Origin: Mixta calida
Lineage (GTDB): Bacteria; Pseudomonadota; Gammaproteobacteria; Enterobacterales; Enterobacteriaceae
DNA: 64,000 bases
NCBI RefSeq assembly: GCF_002953215.1
Contig: NZ_CP026378.1
Location: forward strand, 1,284,540 to 1,348,539
Direction: 5' to 3'
Shown: positions 46,673-58,043 of the stretch, in pieces
How positions within the stretch are numbered: position 1 is the stretch's first letter
Layout: each line of letters opens with the position of its first letter
Notes under the pieces: generated by a model
Told to the model about the DNA's origin: nothing
The model's input: the letters and a program-made list of their open reading frames with translations, nothing else
Databases searched by the model: none
Made by a program: the position numbers and the translations under genes

Positions 46673-49255
46673 TTAACCCACAACCAGGTTAAGCAGTTTG
46701 CCCGGGACGTAAATCACTTTACGAATAGTGACGCCGTCCAGGTATTTTGCCACCAGATGTTCCTGCGCGGCACGCGCCTGAACCTGCTCCTGAGTGGCAT
46801 CCGCCGCCACGGTAATTTTACCGCGCACTTTGCCGTTAACCTGTACTACTACCAGCACGGAGTCTTCAACCATAGCGGATTCATCCGCAACCGGCCAGGG
46901 GGCGTTGTCGACGTCGCCTTCGCCGCCCAGCGCCTGCCACAGCGTAAAGCTGGCGTGCGGGGTGAACGGGTAGAGCATGCGCACCACGGCCAGCAGCGCT
47001 TCCTGCAGCAGCGCGCGATCCTGCTCGCTCTCCTGCGGCGCGCGCGCCAGTTTGTTCATCAGCTCCATAATGGCGGCGATGGCGGTATTGAAGGTCTGAC
47101 GACGACCAATATCATCGGACACCTTGGCAATGGTTTTGTGCAGATCGCGACGCAGCGCTTTCTGATCGTCGGTAAGGCCGTTCAGATCCAACGCGGCGAC
47201 AGCGCCTTTCTGGCTGTGGTCGTAAACCAGCTTCCAGACGCGCTTCAGGAAGCGGTTGGCGCCTTCAACGCCTGATTCCTGCCACTCCAGCGTCATTTCC
47301 GCCGGGGAAGCGAACATCATAAACAGACGAACCGTATCGGCGCCGTAACGCTCTACCATCAGCTGCGGGTCGATGCCGTTGTTTTTGGACTTCGACATTT
47401 TGCTCATGCCTGCGTAGATCACTTCGCGGCCAGAGGCGTCGACAGCCTTCACGATACGGCCTTTCTCGTCGCGTTCGACGGTGACATCTACCGGAGAGAC
47501 CCAGTTGCGCTCGCCGTTGGCGCCGACATAGTAGAAAGCGTCGGCCAGCACCATGCCCTGACACAGCAGACGTTTCGCCGGCTCGTCGGAGTTAACCAGG
47601 CCTGCGTCGCGCAGCAGCTTGTGGAAGAAGCGGAAGTACATCAGGTGCATAATGGCGTGTTCAATGCCGCCGATATACTGATCGACCGGCAGCCAGTAGT
47701 TCGCCGCAGCCGGATCGAGCATGCCTTTATCGTAATCTGGGCAGGTATAGCGCGCGTAGTACCAGGACGATTCCATAAAGGTATCGAAGGTATCGGTTTC
47801 ACGCAGCGCCGGCTGACCGTTGACGCTGGTTTTCGCCCACTCAGGATCCGCTTTAATCGGGCTGGTAATGCCGTCCATGACCACATCTTCCGGCAGCACC
47901 ACCGGCAGCTGATCTTCCGGCGTCGGCATCACGGTGCCGTCTTCCAGCGTCACCATCGGAATCGGCGCGCCCCAATAGCGCTGACGGGAAACGCCCCAGT
48001 CGCGCAGACGGTAATTGACCTTGCGCACGCCGACGCCTTTTTCCGCCAGCTTATTGGCGATGGCGTTGAAGCCCGCTTCGTGATCGAGACCGTTAAATTC
48101 GCCGGAGTTGAACAGCGCGCCTTTTTCAGTCATTGCGGCGGCGCTGACGTCCGGCTCGCTGCCGTCCAGGTTCAGCACGACAGGTTTGATCGGCAGATCG
48201 TATTTAGTGGCGAACTCCCAGTCGCGTTGGTCGTGCGCCGGCACCGCCATTACCGCGCCGGTGCCATATTCCATCAGCACGAAGTTCGCGACCCATACCG
48301 GCACCTTATCGCCGCTCAGCGGGTGGATGGCAAACAGGCCGGTCGGCATGCCTTTTTTCTCCATGGTGGCCATTTCCGCTTCCGCCACCTTGGTGTTGCG
48401 GCATTCAGCGATAAAGTCGGCCAGCACGGGATTATTCATTGACGCCTGGGTCGCCAGCGGATGACCCGCCGCCACGGCGACATAGGTGGCGCCCATAAAG
48501 GTGTCGGGACGCGTAGTGTAGACGGTGACTTTCTCTTCGCTTTCCGCCACGTCAAAAGTGATTTCTACCCCTTCAGAGCGGCCGATCCAGTTGCGCTGCA
48601 TGGTTTTGACCTGTTCCGGCCAGTCTTCCAGCTTGTCCAGATCGTTCAGCAGCTCATCGGCGTAATCAGTAATCTTAATAAACCACTGCGGGATCTCTTT
48701 GCGCTCGACTTTGGTGTCGCAGCGCCAGCAGCAGCCGTCGATAACCTGTTCGTTGGCCAGCACGGTCTGATCGTTCGGGCACCAGTTCACCGCCGAGGTT
48801 TTTTTGTAAACCAGGCCTTTTTCATACAGTTTGGTGAAGAACCACTGTTCCCAGCGGTAGTAGTCGGGTTTACAGGTAGCCAGTTCGCGACTCCAGTCGT
48901 AACCAAAACCCAGCAGCTTCAGCTGGTTCTTCATATAGTCGATATTGGCATAGGTCCAGGGCGCGGGCGCCGTGTTGTTTTTAACCGCCGCGCCTTCCGC
49001 AGGCAGACCGAACGCGTCCCAGCCGATCGGCTGCAGCACGTTTTTGCCCAGCATGCGCTGGTAGCGGGCGATCACATCGCCAATGGTGTAGTTGCGCACA
49101 TGGCCCATATGTAGGCGGCCAGAAGGATAGGGCAGCATCGAGAGGCAGTAATATTTCTCTTTGCCTTCTTCTTCGGTCACTTTGAACGTCTGTTGGTCAT
49201 CCCAGTGTTGCTGGACACGGGATTCTATCTCTTCCGGGCGGTATTGCTCTTGCAT
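46673..49255 (-). CDS. leuS: Leucyl-tRNA synthetase
   Basis: This 860-residue class I synthetase is the same length as in E. coli. The HIGH motif is RLHMGHVRN (about residues 47-55), the CP1 editing domain includes [12 protein letters not shown], and KMSKS is [11 protein letters not shown] (about 617-627). The zinc-binding cysteines CCWRCDTKV are present. It charges tRNA-Leu; editing removes norvaline and isoleucine. It is the first gene of a four-gene operon with lptE, holA and nadD and lies divergent from ybeL. Confidence 0.97.
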   Translation of the reverse strand: MQEQYRPEEIESRVQQHWDDQQTFKVTEEEGKEKYYCLSMLPYPSGRLHMGHVRNYTIGDVIARYQRMLGKNVLQPIGWDAFGLPAEGAAVKNNTAPAPWTYANIDYMKNQLKLLGFGYDWSRELATCKPDYYRWEQWFFTKLYEKGLVYKKTSAVNWCPNDQTVLANEQVIDGCCWRCDTKVERKEIPQWFIKITDYADELLNDLDKLEDWPEQVKTMQRNWIGRSEGVEITFDVAESEEKVTVYTTRPDTFMGATYVAVAAGHPLATQASMNNPVLADFIAECRNTKVAEAEMATMEKKGMPTGLFAIHPLSGDKVPVWVANFVLMEYGTGAVMAVPAHDQRDWEFATKYDLPIKPVVLNLDGSEPDVSAAAMTEKGALFNSGEFNGLDHEAGFNAIANKLAEKGVGVRKVNYRLRDWGVSRQRYWGAPIPMVTLEDGTVMPTPEDQLPVVLPEDVVMDGITSPIKADPEWAKTSVNGQPALRETDTFDTFMESSWYYARYTCPDYDKGMLDPAAANYWLPVDQYIGGIEHAIMHLMYFRFFHKLLRDAGLVNSDEPAKRLLCQGMVLADAFYYVGANGERNWVSPVDVTVERDEKGRIVKAVDASGREVIYAGMSKMSKSKNNGIDPQLMVERYGADTVRLFMMFASPAEMTLEWQESGVEGANRFLKRVWKLVYDHSQKGAVAALDLNGLTDDQKALRRDLHKTIAKVSDDIGRRQTFNTAIAAIMELMNKLARAPQESEQDRALLQEALLAVVRMLYPFTPHASFTLWQALGGEGDVDNAPWPVADESAMVEDSVLVVVQVNGKVRGKITVAADATQEQVQARAAQEHLVAKYLDGVTIRKVIYVPGKLLNLVVG

Positions 49256-49489
49256 GGCAGCCTGTGGTCCTTTATGAATAGCGCGAAGCCTGAACTGTGT
49301 AGATTAAGATCCGCATAGCATAGCCGATAAGGCTTTGCCGCAACAACACCTGACGGCCGCCGTCGGTCCATTTCTCTGCAAGCTGGAAGAACGCCTGCAA
49401 AATTTTCAGCGAAACGCGGCGCGGGCGAAGCAAATCCGCGATAAGCGCTAGAATTAAACGGAGGTTCACCGCGGATAACAGGAGAAAAT

Positions 49490-49972
49490 ATGAATAAGGT
49501 GGCGCAGCATTATCATCAGCTGGTCTCTTCCCTGAGCGAGCGCTTGCTGCAGGGAGAGCGGGATATTGACGGCATGGTCGAACAGGCCCGGCAGCAGCTG
49601 ATGATGGAAGGCGATTTATCACGCAGCGAAGTTAACGACGTCACGCGTGCGGTGCGGCGCGATTTAGAAGAGTTTGCCCGCAGCTATAACGAAAATGAAA
49701 GCGATCTGACCGACAGCGTGTTTATGCGCGTGGTGCGTGAAAGCCTGTGGAAAGAGCTGGCCGATATCACCGATAAAAGTCAGCTTGAGTGGCGCGAAGT
49801 GTTTCAGGATCTCAATCATCACGGCGTCTATCAGAGCGGCGAAGTGGTGGGGTTGGGCAACCTTGTATGTGAAAAATGCCATTTCACCCGCGCTATCTAT
49901 ACCCCGGAGACGCTGACGCTCTGCCCGGAGTGTGGGCACGACCATTTTCAACGTCAACCGTTTACGCCCTGA
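49490..49972 (+). CDS. ybeL: Zinc-ribbon-containing protein YbeL (DUF1451)
   Basis: This 160-residue protein has a long helical N-terminal two thirds (MNKVAQHYHQLVSSLSERL...) and a C-terminal zinc ribbon with CEKC (about 129-132) and CPEC (about 148-151). It matches E. coli YbeL in size and location, divergent from leuS. The function is unknown. The ybeQRSTUV-hscC-rihA genes that follow in E. coli are absent, and gltL comes next. Confidence 0.9.
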   Translation: MNKVAQHYHQLVSSLSERLLQGERDIDGMVEQARQQLMMEGDLSRSEVNDVTRAVRRDLEEFARSYNENESDLTDSVFMRVVRESLWKELADITDKSQLEWREVFQDLNHHGVYQSGEVVGLGNLVCEKCHFTRAIYTPETLTLCPECGHDHFQRQPFTP

Positions 49973-50171
49973 ACGCAGGCGGCCTCAGGCCGCCGAAGGT
50001 AATTGACAACGTGCCATATCAGGCGTCATGGCTGATTCGCAAAGATGCAAAAAACGGCATCTCTGCCTGATTGTCCCGTGCCGTTTATGGCGCGGGATGC
50101 TTCGCTCACAGGTCTGTGACATCTATTGAAGTTTGTTAGCGGTCTGCGACGGCCGCAGGCCGCCTGTGATC

Positions 50172-50897
50172 TTAGTGCAGAATCTTCGCCAGAAAATCTT
50201 TAGCGCGGTCGGACCGTGGGTTGGCGAAAAAGGACTCTTTTTGCGTATCTTCGATAATCTTTCCTTCGTCCATAAAGATCACCCGGTTGGCCACCTTGCG
50301 CGCAAAGCCCATTTCATGGGTCACCACCATCATGGTCATGCCTTCATGAGCCAGCTCGACCATCACATCCAGCACTTCGTTAATCATTTCCGGGTCAAGC
50401 GCGGAGGTGGGTTCGTCAAACAGCATCGCCACCGGGTCCATACAGAGCGCGCGCGCGATGGCCACGCGCTGCTGCTGGCCGCCGGAAAGCTGGCCGGGGA
50501 ATTTATTGGCGTGCGCCGACAGGCCGACGCGATCCAGCAGCTTGAGCCCTTTTTCGCGCGCAGCGTCTTTGTTGCGCTTCAGCACCTTTATCTGCGCCAA
50601 CGTCAGGTTTTCGAGAATGCTGAGATGAGGAAACAGTTCGAAATGCTGGAAAACCATGCCCACTTTAGAACGCAGCTGCGCCATATTGGTTTTCTTATTG
50701 TTTAGCTGGATGCCGTTGACTTCAATCGTGCCCTGCTGAATTGGCTCCAGACCGTTAACGGTTTTAATCAGCGTTGACTTGCCGGAGCCGGAAGGGCCGC
50801 AGACCACCACGACTTCGCCTTTATTTACCTGAGTTGAGCAATCGGTCAGCACCTGAAAGTGACCATACCACTTTGAAACGTTTTTCAGGGTAATCAT
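50172..50897 (-). CDS. gltL: Glutamate/aspartate ABC transporter ATP-binding protein GltL
   Basis: This is a 241-residue ATPase of the polar amino acid class: Walker [10 protein letters not shown] (about residues 34-42), signature [10 protein letters not shown], Walker B with [10 protein letters not shown], switch histidine VVTHEMGFA. It is cytosolic and powers GltJK. Its ATG is one base after the gltK stop. It is the last gene of gltIJKL. Confidence 0.95.
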   Translation of the reverse strand: MITLKNVSKWYGHFQVLTDCSTQVNKGEVVVVCGPSGSGKSTLIKTVNGLEPIQQGTIEVNGIQLNNKKTNMAQLRSKVGMVFQHFELFPHLSILENLTLAQIKVLKRNKDAAREKGLKLLDRVGLSAHANKFPGQLSGGQQQRVAIARALCMDPVAMLFDEPTSALDPEMINEVLDVMVELAHEGMTMMVVTHEMGFARKVANRVIFMDEGKIIEDTQKESFFANPRSDRAKDFLAKILH

Positions 50898-51575
50898 TTA
50901 TACCGTCCTTTTTCTTTTTAGATAGCTGACCAGCGTTGAAGCACTAATACTGATAACGAAATAGACCAGACCGGCGAACAGGATCATCTCAACCTGCGTA
51001 CCGTCACGTTCGCCGATAGAGGAAGCGGTGCGGAAGAAGTCGGCCAGGCTAAGGACATACACCAGCGAGGTATCCTGAAACAGGACGATGCCCTGTGTCA
51101 GCAGCAGCGGCACCATAGCGCGAAACGCCTGCGGCAGAATAATGAGCCGCATGGTCTGAAAAGGGGTCATGCCCAGCGCCAGTCCGGCGTTGCCCTGGCC
51201 GCGCGACACGCTCAGGATGCCCGCGCGGATGATTTCCGCGTAGTAGGCCGCCTCAAACAGCGAGAAGGCGACCATCGCCGATATCAGGCGAATGTCGGTT
51301 TTGGGCGACAGCCCCAGCACCTGCTGAAGAAAGCTCGGCACCACCAGATAGAACCACAGCAGCACCATTACCAGCGGTACGGATCGGAACAGGTTGACGT
51401 ACAGCCGGGCGAACCAGCTGATCGGCTTAAAGGCTGAGAGGCGCATCACCGCCAGCAGGGTGCCCCAGATAATGCCGAACACCACCGCCGTTACGGTGAT
51501 TTTAAGGGTAATCACCAGGCCGTTAAGCAAATAGGGCAGGCTGGGAATGATGGAACTCCAGTCAAACTCGTACAT
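50898..51575 (-). CDS. gltK: Glutamate/aspartate ABC transporter permease GltK
   Basis: This 225-residue HisM-type inner-membrane permease (usual length 224) has about five helices and the EAA loop [23 protein letters not shown]. It forms the translocation pore with GltJ. Its ATG overlaps the final base of the gltJ stop (TAATG) and its stop is directly followed by gltL. Confidence 0.95.
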   Translation of the reverse strand: MYEFDWSSIIPSLPYLLNGLVITLKITVTAVVFGIIWGTLLAVMRLSAFKPISWFARLYVNLFRSVPLVMVLLWFYLVVPSFLQQVLGLSPKTDIRLISAMVAFSLFEAAYYAEIIRAGILSVSRGQGNAGLALGMTPFQTMRLIILPQAFRAMVPLLLTQGIVLFQDTSLVYVLSLADFFRTASSIGERDGTQVEMILFAGLVYFVISISASTLVSYLKRKRTV

Positions 51576-52315
51576 TATTTGCTCCCTGTATTGCCTGGCA
51601 GTCGCACCTTACGCTCTACCAGGCTCATCACCAGCATAATCACCAGGTTAATAGCGATATAGGCCAGGGTAATTGCGGTAAAAGATTCATAGGCATGCGC
51701 CGAATAGTCCAGCAGCTTGCCTGCCTGCGCCGCCATATCGACCAACCCGATAGTGGAGGCGATAGCGGAGTTTTTCACCAGGTTCAGCATTTCCGAGGTC
51801 ATCGGCGGCACGATGACGCGATAGGCGTTAGGCAGCAGCACATACCGATAGGTTTGCGGCAGCGTCAGCCCCATTGCCAGCCCTGCGTTGCGTTGCCCGC
51901 TCGGCAGCGACTGAATCGCCGCGCGCACCTGCTCGCAAACGCGCGCGGCGGTAAACAGGCCGAGGCAGATGGTGGATGAAAGGAAAAACTGCAGATTAGG
52001 ATCGAGTTCCGATTTAAACCACATCCCCAGATCTTCGCCCACCAGCTCCGGCGCCACCAGATACCAGAAAAAGAACTGCACAATCAGAGGAATATTGCGG
52101 AACAACTCGACATAACAGGTGCCGATGGCGGAAAACAGACGGTTGGGCGTGGTACGCAAAATGCCGAAAAAAGAGCCGACAAAGAAGGCGATAATCCAGG
52201 CGCAGACTGAGACGGCGAGCGTGGTTTGCAAACCTGACCACAGCCAGCCGAGGTAGGTGGTGTTGCCGAACGGGGCCTGTTCGAAAAAGATGCCCCAGTT
52301 CCAGTTAATACCCAT
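51575..52315 (-). CDS. gltJ: Glutamate/aspartate ABC transporter permease GltJ
   Basis: This is a 246-residue HisQ-type permease with five helices and EAA loop [23 protein letters not shown]. It begins [24 protein letters not shown] as in E. coli. Translation starts just after an internal terminator-like stem that probably makes the SroC-like RNA, so gltJKL are expected at a lower level than gltI. Confidence 0.95.
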   Translation of the reverse strand: MGINWNWGIFFEQAPFGNTTYLGWLWSGLQTTLAVSVCAWIIAFFVGSFFGILRTTPNRLFSAIGTCYVELFRNIPLIVQFFFWYLVAPELVGEDLGMWFKSELDPNLQFFLSSTICLGLFTAARVCEQVRAAIQSLPSGQRNAGLAMGLTLPQTYRYVLLPNAYRVIVPPMTSEMLNLVKNSAIASTIGLVDMAAQAGKLLDYSAHAYESFTAITLAYIAINLVIMLVMSLVERKVRLPGNTGSK

Positions 52316-52328
52316 AACTAACTCCGGT

Positions 52329-52351
52329 AAAAAAGGGTAGCTAAGCTACCC
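52329..52351 (-). terminator. Internal terminator/attenuator between gltI and gltJ
   Basis: GGGTAGC-TTA-GCTACCC is followed by TTTTTT on the minus strand. It gives the 3' end of the presumed SroC RNA and limits readthrough into gltJKL. Confidence 0.88.
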
Positions 52352-52470
52352 TGAAGATTGATGAGAGGCTTCTGTGGAACGCCTGTCGGGGAACGACCGA
52401 CGGGCGCTGTCTGTCCGAGCCTGTTTTCAGCAATCGAGTGGGCGACGAATCGCCCCTGTTTTCGTTGTAA
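52329..52470 (-). ncRNA. sroC: SroC-like small RNA in the gltI-gltJ intergenic region
   Basis: In E. coli and Salmonella the sRNA SroC is processed from the gltI-gltJ spacer and acts as a sponge of GcvB. Here the equivalent 155-base spacer holds a UUCG-capped hairpin (GGGCGA-TTCG-TCGCCC on the minus strand, near 52437-52452) and a second stem (GTCGG/CCGAC). At the 3' end is a perfect rho-independent terminator. The position and architecture fit SroC; sequence identity with the E. coli RNA was not checked. Confidence 0.6.
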
Positions 52471-53367
52471 TTAATTTAAAGCTTTATCATTCGGCGATTT
52501 GAACAGCGCTTTCATATCTTCGGAAAGCGCAAAGTTCATATTGAGATTTTTCGGCGGAATAGGCTGCTTGAACCAGGTATCAAACCATTTTTCCGCCTGG
52601 CCTGAGGTCTGCGCTTTAGCGATGGTTTCATCGACCAGCGTCTTAAACGCCGGATCGTCTTTACGCAGCATACAGCCGTAGGCTTCTTTCGATTGCGGCG
52701 TGCCGACAATTTCCCAGTTGTCCGGCTTCTTCGCTTTAGCGCGTTCGCCAGCCAGCAGAGCGTCATCCATCATAAAGGCCACGGCGCGGCCGGTTTCCAG
52801 GGTGCGGAAAGAGTCGCCGTGATCTTTCGCGCTGATAATGCGCATTTCCATTTTTTTCTCATCGTTGAGCTTGTGCAGCAGCACTTCAGAAGTGGTGCCG
52901 GAAGTCACAACGACAGTTTTGCCTTGCAGATCGGCGAAATCTTTAATTGGACTGCCTTTTTTCACCAGCAGGCGCGTGCCGATAACGAAAATGGTGTCTG
53001 AGAACGCGGCCTGTTTCTGACGCTCCAGGTTATTGGTGGTCGAGCCGCATTCGAAGTCATAAGTGCCGTTTTGCAGCAGCGGAATACGGTTCTGCGAAGT
53101 GACGGGCAGCATTTTCACCTGCAAATCGGGCTTGTTCAGCTTTGTCTTGATCGCTTCAACAATGGCGTTGGAGTAGGCCTGCGAGTAACCGACCACTTTT
53201 TGCTGATTGTCATAATAAGAAAAGGGAACAGAAGACTCGCGATGGCCGACCACGATAACGCCGTTATCATTGATTTTTTTCAGCGTGCCGGTGAGTTCTT
53301 CTGCCTGGGCTGCGCCTGCCGCTGCACTGAGCAACAGAAGAGACAGCGCCGCTTTACGCATCTGCAT
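52471..53367 (-). CDS. gltI: Glutamate/aspartate periplasmic binding protein GltI
   Basis: This is a 298-residue SBP_bac_3 family precursor. The signal peptide ends AQA|EE near residue 22, and the mature part carries NGVIVVGHRESSVPFSY and FECGSTTNN as in E. coli. It binds L-glutamate and L-aspartate in the periplasm and delivers them to GltJKL. A ribosome site AAGGAG lies upstream. It is the first and probably best expressed gene of the operon. Confidence 0.95.
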   Translation of the reverse strand: MQMRKAALSLLLLSAAAGAAQAEELTGTLKKINDNGVIVVGHRESSVPFSYYDNQQKVVGYSQAYSNAIVEAIKTKLNKPDLQVKMLPVTSQNRIPLLQNGTYDFECGSTTNNLERQKQAAFSDTIFVIGTRLLVKKGSPIKDFADLQGKTVVVTSGTTSEVLLHKLNDEKKMEMRIISAKDHGDSFRTLETGRAVAFMMDDALLAGERAKAKKPDNWEIVGTPQSKEAYGCMLRKDDPAFKTLVDETIAKAQTSGQAEKWFDTWFKQPIPPKNLNMNFALSEDMKALFKSPNDKALN

Positions 53368-53736
53368 GTTCCAACTCCTTTGTCGTTTGGTCGCCTGATA
53401 CAGGGACCGAGATAATGTTGTGTATGGCCTGCCGCTTTTCTTGTCGTGTCTTTCCAGAAAGGATCTGAATAGCTCTTAACATAGCGGAATGTTAACGTAA
53501 TGAAACAAAAAAGTTTGTTTTTTGCGAAGCTCGCCGCACCAAATTAATGCATTTTTTTTCTGCCGCCCTAAAGCGGAGCAGGCACTGACCCTAATAAGTG
53601 CATTAGCAGCTGCGGCCGGACTTCAACCCGGTTAAATGCGGTTTCGCTACTCAGGTAATGCAAAGGCTGTGCCATCCACGTTAAGAGGCAAAGATGTCGT
53701 TTTGATGAAAACAGGCAGAAAAGAGGGAAGGAGAAC
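53368..53736. other. Region upstream of gltI, no gene
   Basis: About 370 bases separate the gltI start from the lnt end. The part next to gltI (53440-53560) is AT-rich and should hold the gltI promoter and GcvB target sites. I see no supported reading frame or RNA gene. Confidence 0.5.
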
Positions 53737-53760
53737 AGGCGAAGCGCATTGGCTTCGCCT
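53737..53760 (-). terminator. Hairpin after the ybeZYX-lnt operon
   Basis: The perfect 9-bp stem AGGCGAAGC / GCTTCGCCT lies 13 bases beyond the lnt stop on the minus strand. The following sequence has few Ts, so it may be a weak terminator or a stabilising 3' hairpin. Confidence 0.5.
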
Positions 53761-53772
53761 GTAGTCAGAACC

Positions 53773-55305
53773 TTAGCGACGCAGGCGACGCGCTGTAACG
53801 ACCGACGCCAGCGTAAAGAACAGGGTCAGCAGCCAGACGGTAAGGTTGCCGGTGCGGGCATACGGCGTCAGGCCGGTTGTGGGCGCGACGCGTGCTTCCA
53901 GCACCTGACGCGTAAACTGCGGGATAATCTGCTGTACGGCACCGTCCGCGCCAACTACGGCGGTAACGCCATTATTGGTACTGCGCAGCAGCGGACGGCC
54001 CAGCTCCAGCGCCCGCATGCGCGCCATCTGGAAATGCTGCCAGGGACCGATAGAGTGGCCGAACCAGGCGTCGTTGGAGACGGTCAACAGAAAATCGGTA
54101 TCGGGGCGGAAATTATCGCGCACCTGCTGTCCCAGCACGATCTCATAGCAGATCGCCGTCGTCAGGTTATAGCCCGCCGCCTTCAGCTGCGGTTGAATAT
54201 AGTCGCCGCGACTGAAAGAGGACATCGGCAGATCGAAGAAGGGCGCCAGCGGTCGCAGCAACGCCTCCAGCGGCACAAATTCGCCGAAAGGCACCAGATG
54301 ATTCTTCTGATAACGGTTGCCGCCGTAATAGTCATAAGGTTTGTTGCCGCCCAGCACGATAACCGAGTTGTAATCGTAATAGCGATTGCTCTCCAGCCGG
54401 GAATCGACAATACCGGTAATCAGCGTGCTGTCGCCGCCTCGCATCGCGCTATCCAGCCCGTGTAAAAACGGCTGCTGGTTGACTTCCAAATCGGATATCG
54501 CCGACTCAGGCCAGATAATTAACGGCGCTTTGCCAATAAAAGGGCGGCTGCTGTCGCTGTAGATGCGCAGCGTATTGCGCAGCTGCTCTGGGTCCCATTT
54601 CAGCGATTGGGGGATATTGCCCTGCACCAGCGCGACATCCACCGCGCGCGTCGGCTGCGGCTGATACCAGTTGATATAGCGCAGCGGCCAGGGCAGCAGC
54701 AGCAGCGCCAGCGCCGCCAGCGCCGGCCACAGACGACGCTGCGCCAGCGCGCAGGTTGCCAGCCCGGCGATAATCATCAGCACGAACGTGACCGACTCCA
54801 CGCCAGCCAGCGGCGCCAGGCCTTTCAGCGGGCCGTCGATCTGGCTGTAGCCGAACTGCAACCAGGGAAAGCCGGTCAGAATCCAGCCGCGCAGGAATTC
54901 GCTCACCTGCCAGGCGACCGGCGCCAGCAGTGTCAGCCTTAGCAGCGTGGCGCGCGGCGCGAGGCGATTGAGCACCGCCGCAAACAACAGCGGGTAGAGC
55001 GCCAGATAAGCGGCCAGCAGAATTACCAGCAGCACGTTAACCGGGCCGGGCATGCCGCCGAAAGTGGCGATGCTGACGTAAACCCAGTTAATGCCGCTGC
55101 CGAACAACCCGAAACCCCAGGCGAAGCCAATGGCGGCAGCCTGCGGCGTGGTGCGCTGCAATGTTAACGCCTGTAGCCCAATAAGAGAGATTAGGGCGGC
55201 AGGCCAGAAATCATAGGGGGAAAAAGCAAGGGTGCCGGCGGCGCCAGCAAACAAAGCCAGCAGCAGGCGAACCTGCTGACGGGCATAAACAGAGGCGATA
55301 GCCAT
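53773..55305 (-). CDS. lnt: Apolipoprotein N-acyltransferase Lnt
   Basis: This 510-residue integral membrane enzyme has an N-terminal block of about seven helices (residues 10-210) and then a nitrilase-like periplasmic domain. Its catalytic triad is E in IWPESAI (about 265), K in NHLVPFGEF region (about 333) and C in ICYEIVLG (about 387). It adds the third acyl chain to lipoproteins. It starts [16 protein letters not shown]. Its start codon lies in one copy of a 33-bp tandem duplication; the other copy upstream gives a second ATG that opens only nine codons. Confidence 0.94.
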   Translation of the reverse strand: MAIASVYARQQVRLLLALFAGAAGTLAFSPYDFWPAALISLIGLQALTLQRTTPQAAAIGFAWGFGLFGSGINWVYVSIATFGGMPGPVNVLLVILLAAYLALYPLLFAAVLNRLAPRATLLRLTLLAPVAWQVSEFLRGWILTGFPWLQFGYSQIDGPLKGLAPLAGVESVTFVLMIIAGLATCALAQRRLWPALAALALLLLPWPLRYINWYQPQPTRAVDVALVQGNIPQSLKWDPEQLRNTLRIYSDSSRPFIGKAPLIIWPESAISDLEVNQQPFLHGLDSAMRGGDSTLITGIVDSRLESNRYYDYNSVIVLGGNKPYDYYGGNRYQKNHLVPFGEFVPLEALLRPLAPFFDLPMSSFSRGDYIQPQLKAAGYNLTTAICYEIVLGQQVRDNFRPDTDFLLTVSNDAWFGHSIGPWQHFQMARMRALELGRPLLRSTNNGVTAVVGADGAVQQIIPQFTRQVLEARVAPTTGLTPYARTGNLTVWLLTLFFTLASVVTARRLRR

Positions 55306-55361
55306 AAATATGTTATTTATCCAGAATGGAGGCGATAGCCATTAATGCATTATTCATCCAG
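55292..55361. repeat. 33-bp imperfect tandem duplication at the corC-lnt junction
   Basis: Copies at 55292-55324 and 55329-55361 agree at 28 of 33 positions (both begin GAGGCGATAGCCAT on the plus strand and end ATCCAG). The lnt-proximal copy contains the true lnt ATG. The corC-proximal copy contains the last corC codons and an extra ATG that opens MAIASILDK and stops (55342 to 55313). Confidence 0.85.
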
Positions 55362-56228
55362 CGTAGGCAGCGGCGCATTTTCCGGTATTCTGACATGAAC
55401 CTGGATGATACGACGACTGTCTGACATCGCGACTTTAAACTGATAGCCCTCAATCTCAATGCTTTCGCCGCGCGCCGGCAGATGACCGAAGCCCTGCATC
55501 ACCAGACCGCCGATGGTATCCACCTCTTCATCGCTGAAATGCGTCTCGAAGACCTCGTTAAAGTCCTCAATCGGCGTCAGGGCGCGCACGGTAAAGGTAT
55601 GGCGGCTCAGCTGACGAATATCGCGATCTTCTTCGTCGTCATACTCATCTTCGATTTCGCCGACGATCAGTTCAAGGATATCCTCGATGGTCACCAGACC
55701 CGATACGCCGCCGAACTCATCAATCACAATCGCCATATGATAGCGCTGCGAGCGGAACTCTTTCAGCATGCGGTCGACGCGTTTGCTTTCCGGCACCACG
55801 ACCGCCGGACGCAGCACCTTTTCCATGCTGAAAGGTTCGGAGCCGCTGCTCATAAAGGGCAGCAGATCTTTCGCCATCAGAATGCCTTCCACGTGATCTT
55901 TATCTTCGCTGATCACCGGGAAACGGGAGTGGGCGGATTCGACGATAACTTGCAGGCACTCTTCCAGACTCTGATTACGCTTCAGGGTAATCATCTGGGA
56001 GCGGGGGATCATGATATCTCGCACGCGCTGCTCGGCGATATCCATGACGCCTTCCAGCATGTCACGCGTATCCTGATCGATCAGCTCGTTCTGTTCGGAA
56101 TCACGAATAAGTTCCAGCAACTCTTCACGGTTCTTTGGTTCGTCGTGAAAAAGCTGGTTGAGAATGAGGGAGAAAAATCCCTTTTTGCTACTGGGACTGT
56201 CGCTGTTTTGTGAATGGTCGTCGCTCAT
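55350..56228 (-). CDS. corC: CorC/YbeX, CBS-domain magnesium-efflux accessory protein
   Basis: This 292-residue cytosolic protein has two CBS domains (about residues 70-190, with [10 protein letters not shown] and [18 protein letters not shown]) and a C-terminal CorC/HlyC domain (about 205-290). In E. coli YbeX is tied to magnesium and cobalt resistance and to ribosome homeostasis. It follows ybeY after about 80 bases and precedes lnt with a 44-base spacer that contains the duplication. Confidence 0.93.
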   Translation of the reverse strand: MSDDHSQNSDSPSSKKGFFSLILNQLFHDEPKNREELLELIRDSEQNELIDQDTRDMLEGVMDIAEQRVRDIMIPRSQMITLKRNQSLEECLQVIVESAHSRFPVISEDKDHVEGILMAKDLLPFMSSGSEPFSMEKVLRPAVVVPESKRVDRMLKEFRSQRYHMAIVIDEFGGVSGLVTIEDILELIVGEIEDEYDDEEDRDIRQLSRHTFTVRALTPIEDFNEVFETHFSDEEVDTIGGLVMQGFGHLPARGESIEIEGYQFKVAMSDSRRIIQVHVRIPENAPLPTLDE

Positions 56229-56307
56229 GGCGTTCTGTTATGGGTCTCTCTTTATAAGAATCGGCCTGCCAGCGCTTCGCCGGCAGGGTCTGACAACAGG
56301 CTGCCTG

Positions 56308-56781
56308 TTACGGCGCCTCTTTCTCCGAAATGTACGGATCGGGATAACCAAGAGCAAGCATTATCTCAGTCTCCAGCGATTCCATCTCTTCGGCTTCATC
56401 ATCTTCAATATGGTCGTAGCCAAGCAAATGCAGGCTGCCATGAATAACCATGTGCGCCCAGTGCGCCCCCAGCGCCTTCTCCTGCTCCTGCGCTTCCTGT
56501 TCAACAACCTGGCGGCAAATGATCAGATCGCCCAGCAGCGGCAATTCTATGCCGGCCGGCGCTTCAAACGGGAAAGAAAGCACGTTGGTGGGCTTATCTT
56601 TCCCGCGATAGGTAAGGTTAAGCTCATTGCTTTCCGCTTCGTCGACAATGCGGATAGTGACTTCGCTTTCCGGCTGAAACTGTGGCAGCACCGCCTCCAG
56701 CCAGCGGCGAAAATCCGCTTCGTCGGGAAGCCCTTCAGCCTGCTCGCAGGCAAGCTGTAAATCGAGAATAACCTGACTCAT
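56308..56781 (-). CDS. ybeY: Endoribonuclease YbeY
   Basis: This 157-residue UPF0054 metalloprotein has the zinc motif H-x3-H-x5-H in [11 protein letters not shown] (about 114-124). The conserved arginine lies in [16 protein letters not shown]. It acts in 16S rRNA 3'-end maturation and ribosome quality control. Its ATG overlaps the ybeZ stop by 4 bases (ATGA). Confidence 0.94.
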   Translation of the reverse strand: MSQVILDLQLACEQAEGLPDEADFRRWLEAVLPQFQPESEVTIRIVDEAESNELNLTYRGKDKPTNVLSFPFEAPAGIELPLLGDLIICRQVVEQEAQEQEKALGAHWAHMVIHGSLHLLGYDHIEDDEAEEMESLETEIMLALGYPDPYISEKEAP

Positions 56782-57836
56782 TTCTGTTCCTGTGCCGCCT
56801 GCATCGCCAGCGCTTCGCGCTTGCGTTCTTCCGCCTGCTTATCGCGGCGTTTTTGGTCCGCTTCTTCCCACGCCTCATAGGCGGTAACGATGCGGGCGAC
56901 CACCGGATGGCGCACCACATCTTCGCTATGGAAGAAGTTAAAGCTGATCTCTTCGACGTCCGACAGCACTTCGATCGCGTGGCGCAGGCCCGATTTGGCG
57001 TTGCGCGGCAGGTCGATTTGGGTGATGTCGCCGGTAATGACCGCTTTCGAGTTAAAGCCGATGCGCGTCAGGAACATCTTCATCTGTTCGATGGTGGTGT
57101 TCTGACTCTCATCGAGAATAATAAAGGCGTCGTTCAGAGTGCGGCCGCGCATATAGGCCAACGGCGCCACTTCAATGACGTTGCGCTCCATCAGTTTCTC
57201 GACGCGCTCAAAGCCCAGCATCTCAAACAGCGCGTCATACAGCGGGCGCAGGTAAGGGTCAACCTTCTGGCTTAAATCGCCCGGCAGGAAGCCCAGCTTT
57301 TCACCCGCTTCGACCGCCGGACGCGTCAGCAGGATACGGCGTATCTCCTGACGCTCCAGCGCATCCACCGCCGCCGCGACCGCCAGGTAGGTTTTACCGG
57401 TACCGGCCGGACCGACGCCGAAGGTAATGTCATGGTCGAGAATATGGGCGATATACTGCGCCTGATTCGGCGTACGCGGCTTGATGACGCCGCGCTTTGT
57501 CTTGATGTTCACCGCTTTGCCATATTCCGGCACGCTTTCCGCCGTCTGCTCCAGCACGCGGCTCTCTTTGATCGCCAGATGAATCTGCTCCGGCTCAATG
57601 TCCGGGATCACGCCGCGCACCGGCGCGGTATCGACATAGAGATTACGCAGGATATCCACGGCGGCGTTGACGCAGATGGCGCGTCCGACCAGCTTAAAGC
57701 TGTTATCGCGGCGGCTGATTTCAATGCCTAACCGGCGCTCAAGCTGTTTCACGTTATCGTCAAACGGGCCGCACAGGCTTTGCAGGCGCTGGTTATCCGC
57801 AGGTTCTAACACTATTTCACGAGTTTCGATATTCAA
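56778..57836 (-). CDS. ybeZ: PhoH-family ATPase YbeZ
   Basis: This 352-residue protein has an N-terminal KH-like part (about 20-80) and a PhoH ATPase domain with Walker A GPAGTGKT (about residues 141-148) and Walker [11 protein letters not shown]. It partners with YbeY in RNA processing. A basic, Gln/Lys-rich tail ([18 protein letters not shown]) ends the protein. It is the first gene of ybeZYX-lnt and lies 207 bases after the miaB end. Confidence 0.93.
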   Translation of the reverse strand: MNIETREIVLEPADNQRLQSLCGPFDDNVKQLERRLGIEISRRDNSFKLVGRAICVNAAVDILRNLYVDTAPVRGVIPDIEPEQIHLAIKESRVLEQTAESVPEYGKAVNIKTKRGVIKPRTPNQAQYIAHILDHDITFGVGPAGTGKTYLAVAAAVDALERQEIRRILLTRPAVEAGEKLGFLPGDLSQKVDPYLRPLYDALFEMLGFERVEKLMERNVIEVAPLAYMRGRTLNDAFIILDESQNTTIEQMKMFLTRIGFNSKAVITGDITQIDLPRNAKSGLRHAIEVLSDVEEISFNFFHSEDVVRHPVVARIVTAYEAWEEADQKRRDKQAEERKREALAMQAAQEQK

Positions 57837-58043
57837 ACTAATCCTTTGGGTCGCTCAGGGCCAGGTTGAGAAATAACAGGGTACTTACGCCTGACAGGCA
57901 GGCTAGCCATAGCTGAAGTATTTATGTCATGACAGAAAGGCGCAAGCCATAAAGCGGATATTTGGGCGCGGCTTTCAGAAAGCAAGCGTAATGAAATGAA
58001 ATAGTGCGGCGGGCAAGGGCGCCCGCCGCAGGTCGCAGTCGCA

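Noticed and set aside
49978..49994. GC-rich palindrome after ybeL as a REP/BIME element
   Set aside because: A single GGCGGCC/GGCCGCC stem without the REP consensus or repeats elsewhere; at most a weak terminator.
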